Origin: an uncultured Chitinophagaceae bacterium
Lineage (GTDB): Bacteria; Bacteroidota; Bacteroidia; Chitinophagales; Chitinophagaceae
Direction: 5' to 3'
DNA: 6,263 bases
Assembly (NCBI GenBank): GCA_946885335.1
Contig: CAMPGG010000208.1
Coordinates: forward strand, 1 to 6,263
Shown in pieces: positions 1-6,263 of the stretch (position 1 is its first letter; every line of letters starts with the position of its first letter). Both the position numbers and the translations under genes were made by a program. The notes below the pieces were generated by a model. The model had not been told where the DNA came from. It saw only the letters and a program-made list of their open reading frames with translations, and searched no databases.

Positions 1-330
1 GGGGTCTTTAAGGAATTCTGCAATTTCAGCATCGGTGATACCCAGATTACGCTCTTTATTCATGTTTTGCATAACAGCCTGAATAGGCGCCGGATCTTTT
101 TCTACCTGCATGGTAAAAAATACCCTGCCATCTTTATCCATAGAAATAAGTAACCCATCCTTTTGTTCCAGTTCTTTAGAAGAAACGGAACTGGGCGGAT
201 TAATTTCAACCGCCTCAGGTGGTTTAAACTTGGTTGCCATGATAAAGAAAGTCAGGATCAGAAAAGCGATATCCACGAATGGAGTCATATCGTTTTCTGT
301 GACATGTTTAGGAATTTTTACACTTGGCAT
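1..330 (-). CDS. exbD: ExbD/TolR-family biopolymer transport protein, N-terminal 110 residues (3' end beyond window)
   Basis: This is the start of an ExbD-type subunit. With ExbB it forms the inner-membrane proton channel/motor that drives TonB-dependent transport across the outer membrane. The ATG at 330-328 is supported by an in-frame TAG two codons upstream and by a normal ExbD N-terminus. A short cytoplasmic tail (about residues 1-15) leads into the motif MTPFVDIAFLILTFFIM (15-31), a single transmembrane helix. Asp20 in TPFVD corresponds to the essential proton-carrying Asp25 of E. coli ExbD. From about residue 38 the chain is periplasmic, with the PPEAVEINPPSSVSS stretch common in Bacteroidota ExbD proteins, followed by the start of the globular domain. 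The frame is still open at base 1, so the length is unknown. The gene starts 61 bp after exbB on the same strand, so co-transcription is likely. A TolR role cannot be excluded, but the neighbouring ExbB and the sequence style favour ExbD. Confidence 0.93.
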   Translation of the reverse strand, partial: MPSVKIPKHVTENDMTPFVDIAFLILTFFIMATKFKPPEAVEINPPSSVSSKELEQKDGLLISMDKDGRVFFTMQVEKDPAPIQAVMQNMNKERNLGITDAEIAEFLKDP

Positions 331-391
331 TTTAAGCTACAATTTTGTAATGAGATTCAAATATTACTGGTTTCCACAAATTTTTCCCGGC

Positions 392-1249
392 TTATTTGTA
401 CTGGGAAGCAAAACTTTGTGTTAAAGTAAAACCTGATTCATCAATACCATATGTAATAGAGTCAATCTTTGTTGTGAAAATGTTATACATGATCAAAGCC
501 AAAGATGAAGTGGCGATACCTAAAGCTGTATTATATAATGCCTCAGAGATACCAACAGCCAACTGGCTTGCTGCACCTGCTCCACCCTCTTCACCTAATG
601 CGGCAAATGAACGAATCATACCCATTACCGTACCTAACAGTGCAATCAATGTACCCAGTGATACCAGTGTTGATAAGAATACCAGGTTTTTTTGCAGCAT
701 AGGCAATTCCAGTGCGGTTGCTTCTTCAACTTCTTTTTGAATAGCCAGCACTTTTTGTTCTGTATCTAATTCATTGTTAGTGATCATTTCTTTGTAACGA
801 CGCAAACCTGCCTTCATCACATTTGCTACTGATCCTCTTTGTTTGTCACACTCTGATAATGCAGCATCAACATTTTTATTTGCCAGGTGATATTGTACTC
901 GGCGAATAAAATCAGCAATAGAACCTTTACCCAAAGCTTTACTGATCGTTAAAAAACGTTCAATAGAAAATGCAATTACCATTAACATACAACCTATCAA
1001 AAGTGGAACGATAATTCCTCCTTCATAAATGGCATTCAATGCGGTTTTAGGACCGGCATGTTTTGGCCAGAACCAACCTTCACCAGGAGTTCTAAACCCT
1101 TCAGGATTTCCTAAAATATAACGCCAGATTAAATAACCGGCTACAATACATAAAATAGGTGCAAGCCACGAAATTGCATTACTGCTCTTTTTGGGTTGAA
1201 CAGAAGTTGACTTAACAGTTGATGTTGCAGTCGGTTTTGTTTCAGCCAT
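392..1249 (-). CDS. exbB: MotA/TolQ/ExbB proton channel family protein
   Basis: This complete 285-residue gene encodes the ExbB-type channel subunit that pairs with ExbD to convert proton flow into TonB movement. An S/T/K-rich N-terminal tail (1-24) is followed by four predicted membrane helices at about 25-46, 78-100, 188-213 and 231-258. The first is an extra helix compared with the three of E. coli ExbB. A large cytoplasmic region lies between helices 2 and 3 (about 101-187), including the CDKQRGSVANVMKAGL segment (134-149). The family signature is clear: LGTVMGMI (205-212) in helix 3 and EALYNTALGIATS (236-248) in helix 4, where Glu236 and Thr241 line up by spacing with E. coli Glu176 and Thr181. 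The ATG at 1249-1247 gives the usual basic or Ser/Thr-rich start, and TAA is at 394-392. The gene leads the exbB-exbD pair, behind a gene-free gap with a candidate promoter. Helix 3 departs from E. coli ExbB at a channel-lining position (see findings). TolQ is the alternative label. Confidence 0.94.
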   Translation of the reverse strand: MAETKPTATSTVKSTSVQPKKSSNAISWLAPILCIVAGYLIWRYILGNPEGFRTPGEGWFWPKHAGPKTALNAIYEGGIIVPLLIGCMLMVIAFSIERFLTISKALGKGSIADFIRRVQYHLANKNVDAALSECDKQRGSVANVMKAGLRRYKEMITNNELDTEQKVLAIQKEVEEATALELPMLQKNLVFLSTLVSLGTLIALLGTVMGMIRSFAALGEEGGAGAASQLAVGISEALYNTALGIATSSLALIMYNIFTTKIDSITYGIDESGFTLTQSFASQYK

Positions 1250-1281
1250 GATCTTTAATTTTTAGTGTTTTTTGTAATTTG

Positions 1282-1312
1282 AAAAAATAACTGTCCAATG
1301 ATGATTTTACAA
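1282..1312 (-). promoter_or_regulatory. Candidate Bacteroidota-type promoter for exbB
   Basis: On the minus strand, TTG (1312-1310) is followed after 20 bases by TATTTTTT (1289-1282). This resembles the Bacteroidota housekeeping pattern of a -33 TTG/TTTG element and a -7 TAnnTTTG box, with one mismatch in the -7 box. Transcription would begin around 1276, giving a leader of roughly 26 bases before the exbB ATG, which is a plausible length. In such AT-rich DNA chance matches are common, so this is a position to test rather than a firm site. Confidence 0.35.
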
Positions 1313-1420
1313 GGCCACAATTCTAAGAAAAAAAAATTAAATAAATCATTTAATGCTTTCTATTTTTTTAAAACTGCGGCCGTTAAGTTAAGATTTATTG
1401 CGATTGTACAATGATTTGAT

Positions 1421-1455
1421 AAAAAAAATTCCTGTGTAAGATAAAAGCCTTAGGA
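1421..1455 (-). terminator. Possible weak intrinsic terminator after the permease gene
   Basis: About 13 bases after the permease stop codon, the minus strand reads TCCTAAG (1455-1449), then an 8-base loop, CTTA (1440-1437), a 4-base bulge, and GGA (1432-1430). One A and then eight T residues (1428-1421) follow. The two arms can pair as 4 + 3 bp around the bulge, immediately ahead of the T-tract, which is the layout of a rho-independent terminator. The stem is short, bulged and not GC-rich, so termination would be inefficient. Its position between the permease and exbB makes functional sense. Confidence 0.3.
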
Positions 1456-1468
1456 CTATTGTATTAAG

Positions 1469-2743
1469 TTATTCGTAACGCAAGGCTTCAATGGGATTCA
1501 GTCTGCCGGCTTTTAATGCAGGATATAGTCCCGCAATTAAACCTACAGCAGTACAGATTAATATGCCATAAAGGATCCAATTCCATGGAACAATAAAACC
1601 CGTATCGAGCAACATGGAAAATAGATTTCCCACCAGGATACCCAGGATAATTCCAAAAATAGCACCCCAAATACTGATGATTACCGCTTCAATAAGAAAC
1701 TGTTGCCTTATAGATTTGCTCTTGCCCCCGATGGCTTTTACGAGTCCGACTTCTTTGGTTCTTTCCGTAACAGAAACCAACATGATATTCATTAAACCAA
1801 TAGCTGCACCAACCAGCGTTATAAAACCGATCACAGTTGCAGAGATGGTTAAAAATCCAAGACTGGCCATGGCTTTTTCAGCAATGCTGTCATTGCGTTC
1901 CAATGCAAAATTACTTTCTTCGGTAGTTGCCAGTTTTCGAATACCCCTGAACAAACCTTCCGCTTCACCCATCGCTTCATCTACCTGGTTAATATCATCT
2001 GTTGCGACTGCAATGATGTATGAATTATTACTACTGAAAACTTTTTCTACATTCCGGTAACCGGTGATAATTACATTGTCCCTGCTAAAACCAAATGTAG
2101 AACCCCTGCTTTTTAAAACACCGATAACCCTGTAGGGAATACTGTTTACCCGGATGACCTGGTTCACAGCTTTGTCAACATTATTTTTAAATAATCTTTC
2201 AGCAACATCAAATCCAATCAGGCATACATTGCTTGCACGTTCCACTTCCATGCGATTGAGGTTTCGTCCTGAGCGAAGCGTTAATCCATTCAACAGGATA
2301 TAATTTTCATCCCCACCAAAAATAGAAACATTAGGAGTTGTTTTTTTTGTTTCATAAGTGATGATAGCATTTCGGTTACCCGTAACCGCTATACCCGTTG
2401 TTGCGGCAAAGTCAAAACGTTTTTTAAACATCGCCGCTTCATCGGCAGTCAAAATGCGACCAAGGCTTGACTTCTTTTCTTTTTTCTTTCCCTTCTTTTC
2501 CATTTGTAATTCACTGTTGCCGCCACCAAACCGCACATTTCTTTCCTTAAACCGGATGGTAAATCCGTTTGCTCCCATTGTAGAAAAACTTTCTGTCAAC
2601 TTTTGATTCATTGCCTGTATAGCCGTGATAATACCAACCAAGGCCATTATACCAAATGCAATAATGGAAACGGTGAGGCCTGTACGTAATTTATTACTGC
2701 GTACGGTGCGGATAGAAATCGAAATAACATCTTTTATATTCAT
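1469..2743 (-). CDS. MacB/FtsX-type ABC transporter permease
   Basis: This complete 424-residue permease has the type VII (MacB/LolCE/FtsX) fold. Such proteins couple cytoplasmic ATP hydrolysis to work in the periplasm, such as lipoprotein release, peptide or drug efflux, or cell-wall enzyme control. Helix 1 (about 22-42) follows the typical start [21 protein letters not shown] large periplasmic MacB_PCD-like domain (about 43-292) comes next, then three C-terminal helices at about 294-324, 347-377 and 388-410. The cytoplasmic coupling segment [17 protein letters not shown] (324-340) and the C-terminal [20 protein letters not shown] (405-424) are family hallmarks. There is no fused ATPase, unlike E. 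coli MacB, and no ATPase or periplasmic adaptor gene in the window. The gene starts 67 bp after nuoN on the same strand, so read-through from the nuo operon is possible; I could not see its own promoter. The periplasmic domain carries a lysine-rich patch at 83-91. The substrate cannot be inferred. Confidence 0.92.
   Translation of the reverse strand: MNIKDVISISIRTVRSNKLRTGLTVSIIAFGIMALVGIITAIQAMNQKLTESFSTMGANGFTIRFKERNVRFGGGNSELQMEKKGKKKEKKSSLGRILTADEAAMFKKRFDFAATTGIAVTGNRNAIITYETKKTTPNVSIFGGDENYILLNGLTLRSGRNLNRMEVERASNVCLIGFDVAERLFKNNVDKAVNQVIRVNSIPYRVIGVLKSRGSTFGFSRDNVIITGYRNVEKVFSSNNSYIIAVATDDINQVDEAMGEAEGLFRGIRKLATTEESNFALERNDSIAEKAMASLGFLTISATVIGFITLVGAAIGLMNIMLVSVTERTKEVGLVKAIGGKSKSIRQQFLIEAVIISIWGAIFGIILGILVGNLFSMLLDTGFIVPWNWILYGILICTAVGLIAGLYPALKAGRLNPIEALRYE
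2471..2501 (+). repeat. 31-base pure pyrimidine tract (homopurine on the coding strand)
   Basis: The 31 bases 2471-2501 are all C or T on the plus strand, so the permease mRNA has an uninterrupted A/G run here. It encodes the lysine-rich patch around residues 82-92 (KKGKKKEKK at 83-91) in the periplasmic domain of the permease. The tract is not a regular microsatellite: it mixes A-runs of two to six with single or grouped G residues. The reading frame through it is intact. Confidence 0.85.
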
Positions 2744-2810
2744 ACAGTGAATTGCCCTGTAAAATACAAAAAAAGAAGTTGCACGATGAAACCGATGTTA
2801 TAAACGGTAC

Positions 2811-4181
2811 TTAAAAATATAACCAGTTGAGCAGGAGGTTAGGGAATATGCCAAGAATAATTAGCAGGGCTGCAACCACTACAAGCATTATTTTAAATCC
2901 GCCAGATACTTCAATGGCATTGCCATCGCCTTCTTTAAAATACATGGCCTGTATTAACCTGAAATAATAATATACACTCACGGCAGCCATGATAACGGCT
3001 AAGATGACCAGCCACATAAATCCGCCTGCTTCAAGCGTTGCCTTCAACATATAAAATTTAGCCAGGAAACCTGCTGTTAAAGGAATACCTGAAAGAGATA
3101 AGAGGAAAACAACATTGGTGCCTGCCAGTAAAGGTTGCTGACGTGCAAATCCATTAAAGCTTTCAAATGAATGATCATTCATTTTTAAAAGTATGGCGAA
3201 AGTTCCTATGGTTGCAAGACTGTAAGCAGCCGCATATAAAATAATACCTTCTTTGCCCGTAGCATTAAACGCTAACAAAGCAAGCAACATAAAACCTGCC
3301 TGGGAAATACTGGAATAAGCAAGCATTCTTTTAACGCTTTGCTGAAATACTGCAGTAATGTTACCGATCAATAATGTACATGCTGCGATGATCGCCGCTA
3401 CTAATTTCCAGTCTTCGTGAATGGAACCGAATGCATCATAAAACAAACGAATAAAGCCGATAAAAGCAGCCGCTTTTACAACCGTTGCCATAAAGGAAGT
3501 AAATACTGTTGGAGAACCGTCATAAACATCCGGCGTCCAAAAATGAAAAGGCGCAGCGGATACTTTGAATGCCATAGAAAAAAACATGAGCAGCATACCT
3601 GCTATTGCCAATGCAGATGGACCATCACCAAAATTCATATACCGGGTGGTGAATGTTCCGGTGGCACCATAAATTAAAGCAATACCCATCAGCATAATGC
3701 CGGTAGAAAATGCACCCATTAATAAATATTTCAATGAGGCTTCATTGCTCTTCAAATTACGTTTATTGGTTCCGGTTAGAATATAGAGCGGGATAGAAAT
3801 AATTTCGATGCCCAGGAAAAGGATCAGTAAAGATTGAAAGGATGAAACCAATACAACCCCGCAGAGAATAAAGAATATCAATGCAACATAATCTGCAAAA
3901 TAATGACCCACTTTTTCCATGTCGCGGGCCGATAATAAAAAATAAACCAATGTTGATCCAAATGCCACGCTGTTGAATAATAATGCGAACCGATCGAACT
4001 GCATGAAACCTTCCGTATTCACACTAAAAAAAACGATGCCGTTCATTTCCAAAATATTAACCAACAACAGCAATGCTACTCCAGTGATCGCAATTGTTCT
4101 TTGCACAGGTTTTTGTTTTACAACAATGCCCGTGAACATCATGATAACTCCAAAGACAGCCGATATAATTAATGCGTTCAT
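2811..4181 (-). CDS. nuoN: NADH-quinone oxidoreductase (complex I) subunit N
   Basis: This complete 456-residue protein is one of the three antiporter-like proton-pumping subunits of the complex I membrane arm. It is hydrophobic throughout, with about 13-14 membrane helices. The charged residues of the family's proton path are present: Glu126 in LFLGIEIISIPLY (helix 5), Lys206 in AFKVSAAPFHFWTPDVYDG, Lys236 in MATVVKAAAF, and Lys375 in GFLAKFYML (helix 12). By eye these match E. coli Glu133, Lys217, Lys247 and Lys395, and the 30-residue spacing of the middle pair is kept. QSVKRMLAYSSISQAG (281-296) is the usual broken-helix region. The length is somewhat shorter than E. coli NuoN (485), as I recall is common in Bacteroidota. 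The ATG at 4181-4179 lies only 3 bases beyond the nuoM stop, which implies translational coupling. TAA is at 2813-2811. I see no defect in the protein. Confidence 0.97.
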   Translation of the reverse strand: MNALIISAVFGVIMMFTGIVVKQKPVQRTIAITGVALLLLVNILEMNGIVFFSVNTEGFMQFDRFALLFNSVAFGSTLVYFLLSARDMEKVGHYFADYVALIFFILCGVVLVSSFQSLLILFLGIEIISIPLYILTGTNKRNLKSNEASLKYLLMGAFSTGIMLMGIALIYGATGTFTTRYMNFGDGPSALAIAGMLLMFFSMAFKVSAAPFHFWTPDVYDGSPTVFTSFMATVVKAAAFIGFIRLFYDAFGSIHEDWKLVAAIIAACTLLIGNITAVFQQSVKRMLAYSSISQAGFMLLALLAFNATGKEGIILYAAAYSLATIGTFAILLKMNDHSFESFNGFARQQPLLAGTNVVFLLSLSGIPLTAGFLAKFYMLKATLEAGGFMWLVILAVIMAAVSVYYYFRLIQAMYFKEGDGNAIEVSGGFKIMLVVVAALLIILGIFPNLLLNWLYF

Positions 4182-4184
4182 AAT

Positions 4185-5663
4185 TTATTTTCCTATCAGG
4201 TAAGGGGTGATGTCTGCTTCTTTTAAAATTCCGTTTACAGTTTCACTGCTAATATTGAGCATCGTTTGCGGATAAACACCAATCACAAAAATCAACACTA
4301 CAACGGCAACCAGTATCCATTTTTCATTTGCCCGGATATCAACAGCATTTATTGTGAGCTCATTGGCCTCGCCATAAAAAACACGCCTGATCATATTCAA
4401 TGTATAAATAGCTGCCAGGATAATAGTTATACCTGCACAAACCATAAACACCACGTTATATTTTGTTATAGTAGAACCAAAGATCCCATTGAACATCAGG
4501 AACTCGCCAATAAAAGAATTAGTCAGTGGCAATGCAATATTTGCCAACGCAACAACCATCATAAGAATGGAAAGTGCAGGCATCTTTTTTGCCAAACCGC
4601 CCAACTCACTGATCTTGCGTGTACCAAATTGTCTTTCGATAATTTCTACAACGATCCACAATGCAATGATGTTAATACCATGATTAAACATCTGGATCAT
4701 TACACCCTGCATACCGGATTCTGTTTCCGCAAAAATGGCTACACACATTAAACCAATGTGAGCAATAGAAGAATAAGCTACCAATCTTTTTAAATCATTT
4801 TGACGGATGGCAATCAGCGATGCATAGATCATCCCGATAATAGCCAGCGTACTAACCGTATCTCCCCATGCATAAGATGCAGCAGGTAATACAGGTAATA
4901 ACCAGCGAACCAATCCAAACACACCCATTTTAACCATGATGCCACTTAAAACCATCGTTGTGGCATAATTCGTTTGCTCATAGGTATCAGGCTGCCAGGT
5001 ATGAAAAGGAAATATGGGCATCTTGATAGCGAATGCAATAAACATCAACCAGAAAATTCTGCTTTGCACATTATTAGGCAGATTGATATTGTAAAAATCG
5101 GCTATGGCGAATGAGCTACCAGGTGTTTGTGAATACAGGTATAAAATACCTACCAGCATTAATAATGAACCGATGAAAGTGTAAATGAAAAATTTAAAAG
5201 TGACGGCAATTCTTCTTTCACCTCCCCACTGCGAACACAGAAAATACACTGGTATTAAAGCAAGCTCCCAGAAAAAATAAAACAACAATGCATCCATAGA
5301 AAGAAACACACCCATTAAGCCTGCCTGTGCAAGCAACATCAATCCAAAAAAATTATTGGCTTTTTTAAATGGTGTATGCCAGGTTGAAATAAAAATAATG
5401 GGATAGGAAACTGCTGTTAGCAGGCAAAGTATTTGACCCATACCATCCAGCTTTACAGAAAAACTGCTTCCCAGACTTCCCAGCCAGGAAGCTTCGAATG
5501 CGAGGTTGGATGGATCTTTTAAAATGGTTAAACCGAGAATGGAAACCAGCAGGGTAATCAGCGATGCCAGCAATGCCCATGCCCTGGCTGTTTTTTCATT
5601 GCTTATAAAAAAAGAAACAATGCCCGCTAATAAAGGAATTAAAATCAATAAAACTGGAACCAT
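4185..5663 (-). CDS. nuoM: NADH-quinone oxidoreductase (complex I) subunit M
   Basis: This complete 492-residue protein is the middle antiporter-like proton-pumping subunit of complex I, with about 14 membrane helices. The diagnostic residues are Glu133 in YFFWELALIPVYF, Lys214 in FAIKMPIFPFHTW, Lys245 in GIMVKMGVFG, and Glu387 in NSFIGEFLMF. They match E. coli NuoM Glu144, Lys234, Lys265 and Glu407 with a constant offset of 20 for the last three. Glutamate rather than lysine in helix 12 is the feature that separates NuoM from NuoL and NuoN. The RQNDLKRLVAYSSIAHIG segment (287-304) is also typical. The chosen ATG (5663-5661) begins MVPVLLILIPLLAG, a normal first helix. It lies 75 bp after the nuoL stop, and nuoN follows 3 bp after this gene. 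The loop after HTWQPDTYEQ reads TNYA where relatives usually have a proline-containing sequence (see findings). Otherwise the protein looks fully functional. Confidence 0.97.
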   Translation of the reverse strand: MVPVLLILIPLLAGIVSFFISNEKTARAWALLASLITLLVSILGLTILKDPSNLAFEASWLGSLGSSFSVKLDGMGQILCLLTAVSYPIIFISTWHTPFKKANNFFGLMLLAQAGLMGVFLSMDALLFYFFWELALIPVYFLCSQWGGERRIAVTFKFFIYTFIGSLLMLVGILYLYSQTPGSSFAIADFYNINLPNNVQSRIFWLMFIAFAIKMPIFPFHTWQPDTYEQTNYATTMVLSGIMVKMGVFGLVRWLLPVLPAASYAWGDTVSTLAIIGMIYASLIAIRQNDLKRLVAYSSIAHIGLMCVAIFAETESGMQGVMIQMFNHGINIIALWIVVEIIERQFGTRKISELGGLAKKMPALSILMMVVALANIALPLTNSFIGEFLMFNGIFGSTITKYNVVFMVCAGITIILAAIYTLNMIRRVFYGEANELTINAVDIRANEKWILVAVVVLIFVIGVYPQTMLNISSETVNGILKEADITPYLIGK

Positions 5664-5738
5664 AAACCCTTACCCTGGTGGGTGTTTAAAATGAATTCAA
5701 TACTATTATATAACCAGCCGATTTAAAACCGGTGGCAA

Positions 5739-6263
5739 TTATTTTTTCAAAAAAAACTGTAAAACAAAAAGCAAAACCATGCTCACAACCATCAGTAAAA
5801 TATAATTACCGGTTTGTCCACTTTGTAACCAACGAACCTGCCGGCTACTGTAATGAACAGCCTTACCTACTCCATTCACCAATGCGTCAATACCTGATCT
5901 TTCCAAAGAATTATTCAAAAAGGCACCAAAACGATGCAATGGATTTACAATGATGGTATCATACAATTCATCCACATACCATTTATTCTGCAAAACTTTC
6001 CCGATACCTGTTTCAGGTTCGGCAGTTGGTTGATATTTACTGAAACGACTCCATGCCCAAATGATTACTGCTATCACCAGTACACTTAAACCACCCATCA
6101 TTAATAATTCCTGGGTATGGTCTGCATGATGCGGTGTTTGAATAGCTGTTGATTGCGCAAAAACTGGCGCAAGAAAATCGTGTAACCAATGTGCGCCCGG
6201 TGCTAACACTTCCGGAATACCAATGTAACCACCAACAACTGAAAGTATGGCCAGTATGATCAA
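5739..6263 (-). CDS. nuoL: NADH-quinone oxidoreductase (complex I) subunit L, C-terminal 174 residues (5' end beyond window)
   Basis: This is the C-terminal part of the distal antiporter-like subunit of complex I. The window edge falls in a membrane helix (about residues 1-19 here). A periplasmic loop with a His-rich TPHHADHTQ segment (43-51) follows, then a helix at about 53-72. Next is the region NKWYVDELYDTIIVNPLHRF (93-112), which continues as the long lateral amphipathic helix that braces NuoM and NuoN. LQSGQTGNYILLMVV (146-160) leads into the last helix (about 153-172) and a KK end. WYVDELYD and LQSGQTGNY are strong NuoL markers. The first codon seen (TTG, 6263-6261) is an internal leucine and not a start, because the family is over 600 residues long and the frame is open to the edge. 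TAA is at 5741-5739. The gene is followed by nuoM after 75 bp. The catalytic half of the protein is not visible here. Confidence 0.95.
   Translation of the reverse strand: MIILAILSVVGGYIGIPEVLAPGAHWLHDFLAPVFAQSTAIQTPHHADHTQELLMMGGLSVLVIAVIIWAWSRFSKYQPTAEPETGIGKVLQNKWYVDELYDTIIVNPLHRFGAFLNNSLERSGIDALVNGVGKAVHYSSRQVRWLQSGQTGNYILLMVVSMVLLFVLQFFLKK

Noticed and set aside
110..740. Plus-strand open frames overlapping exbD and exbB (for example 110-424 and 396-740)
   Set aside because: They lie antisense to well-supported minus-strand genes, have no recognisable protein family, and have shadow-type compositions. They are reverse-frame artefacts.
1250..1468. A small gene or RNA in the gap between the permease and exbB
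   Set aside because: The stretch is very AT-rich with several homopolymer runs, no open frame with family character, and no strong extended RNA fold visible by eye beyond the weak terminator-like hairpin.
2760..2810. Terminator between nuoN and the permease
   Set aside because: The only hairpin seen is a 4-bp ACCG/CGGT stem with a 10-base loop, and the nearest T-run is more than 20 bases further on, so it does not form a terminator arrangement.
4266..4751. Plus-strand 161-residue open frame antisense to nuoM
   Set aside because: Its composition is rich in His, Asn, Cys and Gln with no domain pattern, as expected from the reverse complement of a membrane protein gene. NuoM on the other strand is unambiguous.
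5674..5685. Short hairpin ACCC-tggt-GGGT just upstream of the nuoM start
   Set aside because: It has only four base pairs and no evidence of covariation. It may be chance, although its location 11 bases before the nuoM ATG would suit a translation effect. The nearby AGGGTAAGGG is also a poor Shine-Dalgarno candidate in a group that rarely uses one.
6261..6263. TTG at the window edge as a start codon for a 174-residue protein
   Set aside because: The sequence begins inside a membrane helix and matches the C-terminal part of NuoL. The codon is an internal leucine and the gene continues beyond the window.
1..6263. An undescribed defence, mobile or biosynthetic system
   Set aside because: All six protein-coding genes belong to well-known housekeeping families, with no integrase, transposase, repeat array, target-site duplication or unexplained long open frame.

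Overview
The window reads as an ordinary core-genome segment of a Bacteroidota bacterium, most likely Chitinophagaceae or a close relative. The evidence is AT-rich DNA, genes starting on ATG without convincing Shine-Dalgarno sequences, and protein sequences typical of that group (a four-helix ExbB with an extra N-terminal segment, a 456-residue NuoN, and a NuoM carrying the HTWQPDTYEQ motif). The family assignment is by recall of sequence style, not a database search. Every gene I can support lies on the minus strand, so transcription runs from high to low coordinates.

In transcription order the layout is as follows. First comes the 3' part of nuoL (5739-6263, truncated by the window end), then nuoM (4185-5663) and nuoN (2811-4181). 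These are the three antiporter-like membrane subunits of respiratory complex I, in their standard L-M-N order at the distal end of a nuo operon. After a 67-bp gap with no clear terminator comes a MacB/FtsX-type ABC transporter permease (1469-2743) without an ATPase gene next to it in this window. A 219-bp gene-free gap follows (1250-1468), holding a weak terminator-like hairpin with a T-tract, a 10-bp palindrome and a plausible Bacteroidota-type promoter. Last come exbB (392-1249) and the start of exbD (1-330, cut by the window edge), the proton-driven motor that energises TonB-dependent outer-membrane transport.

Functionally, complex I generates the proton motive force (NuoL/M/N are its proton-translocating modules), and the ExbB/ExbD motor consumes it. 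The adjacency is consistent with a membrane-energetics neighbourhood, but I see no evidence that the two are co-regulated.

I found no mobile element, CRISPR array, tRNA, rRNA, riboswitch or convincing undescribed system. The points worth checking are residue-level departures in ExbB and NuoM, a lysine-rich homopurine-encoded patch and an in-frame slippery A8 run in the permease, the orphan status of that permease, and the palindrome upstream of exbB.
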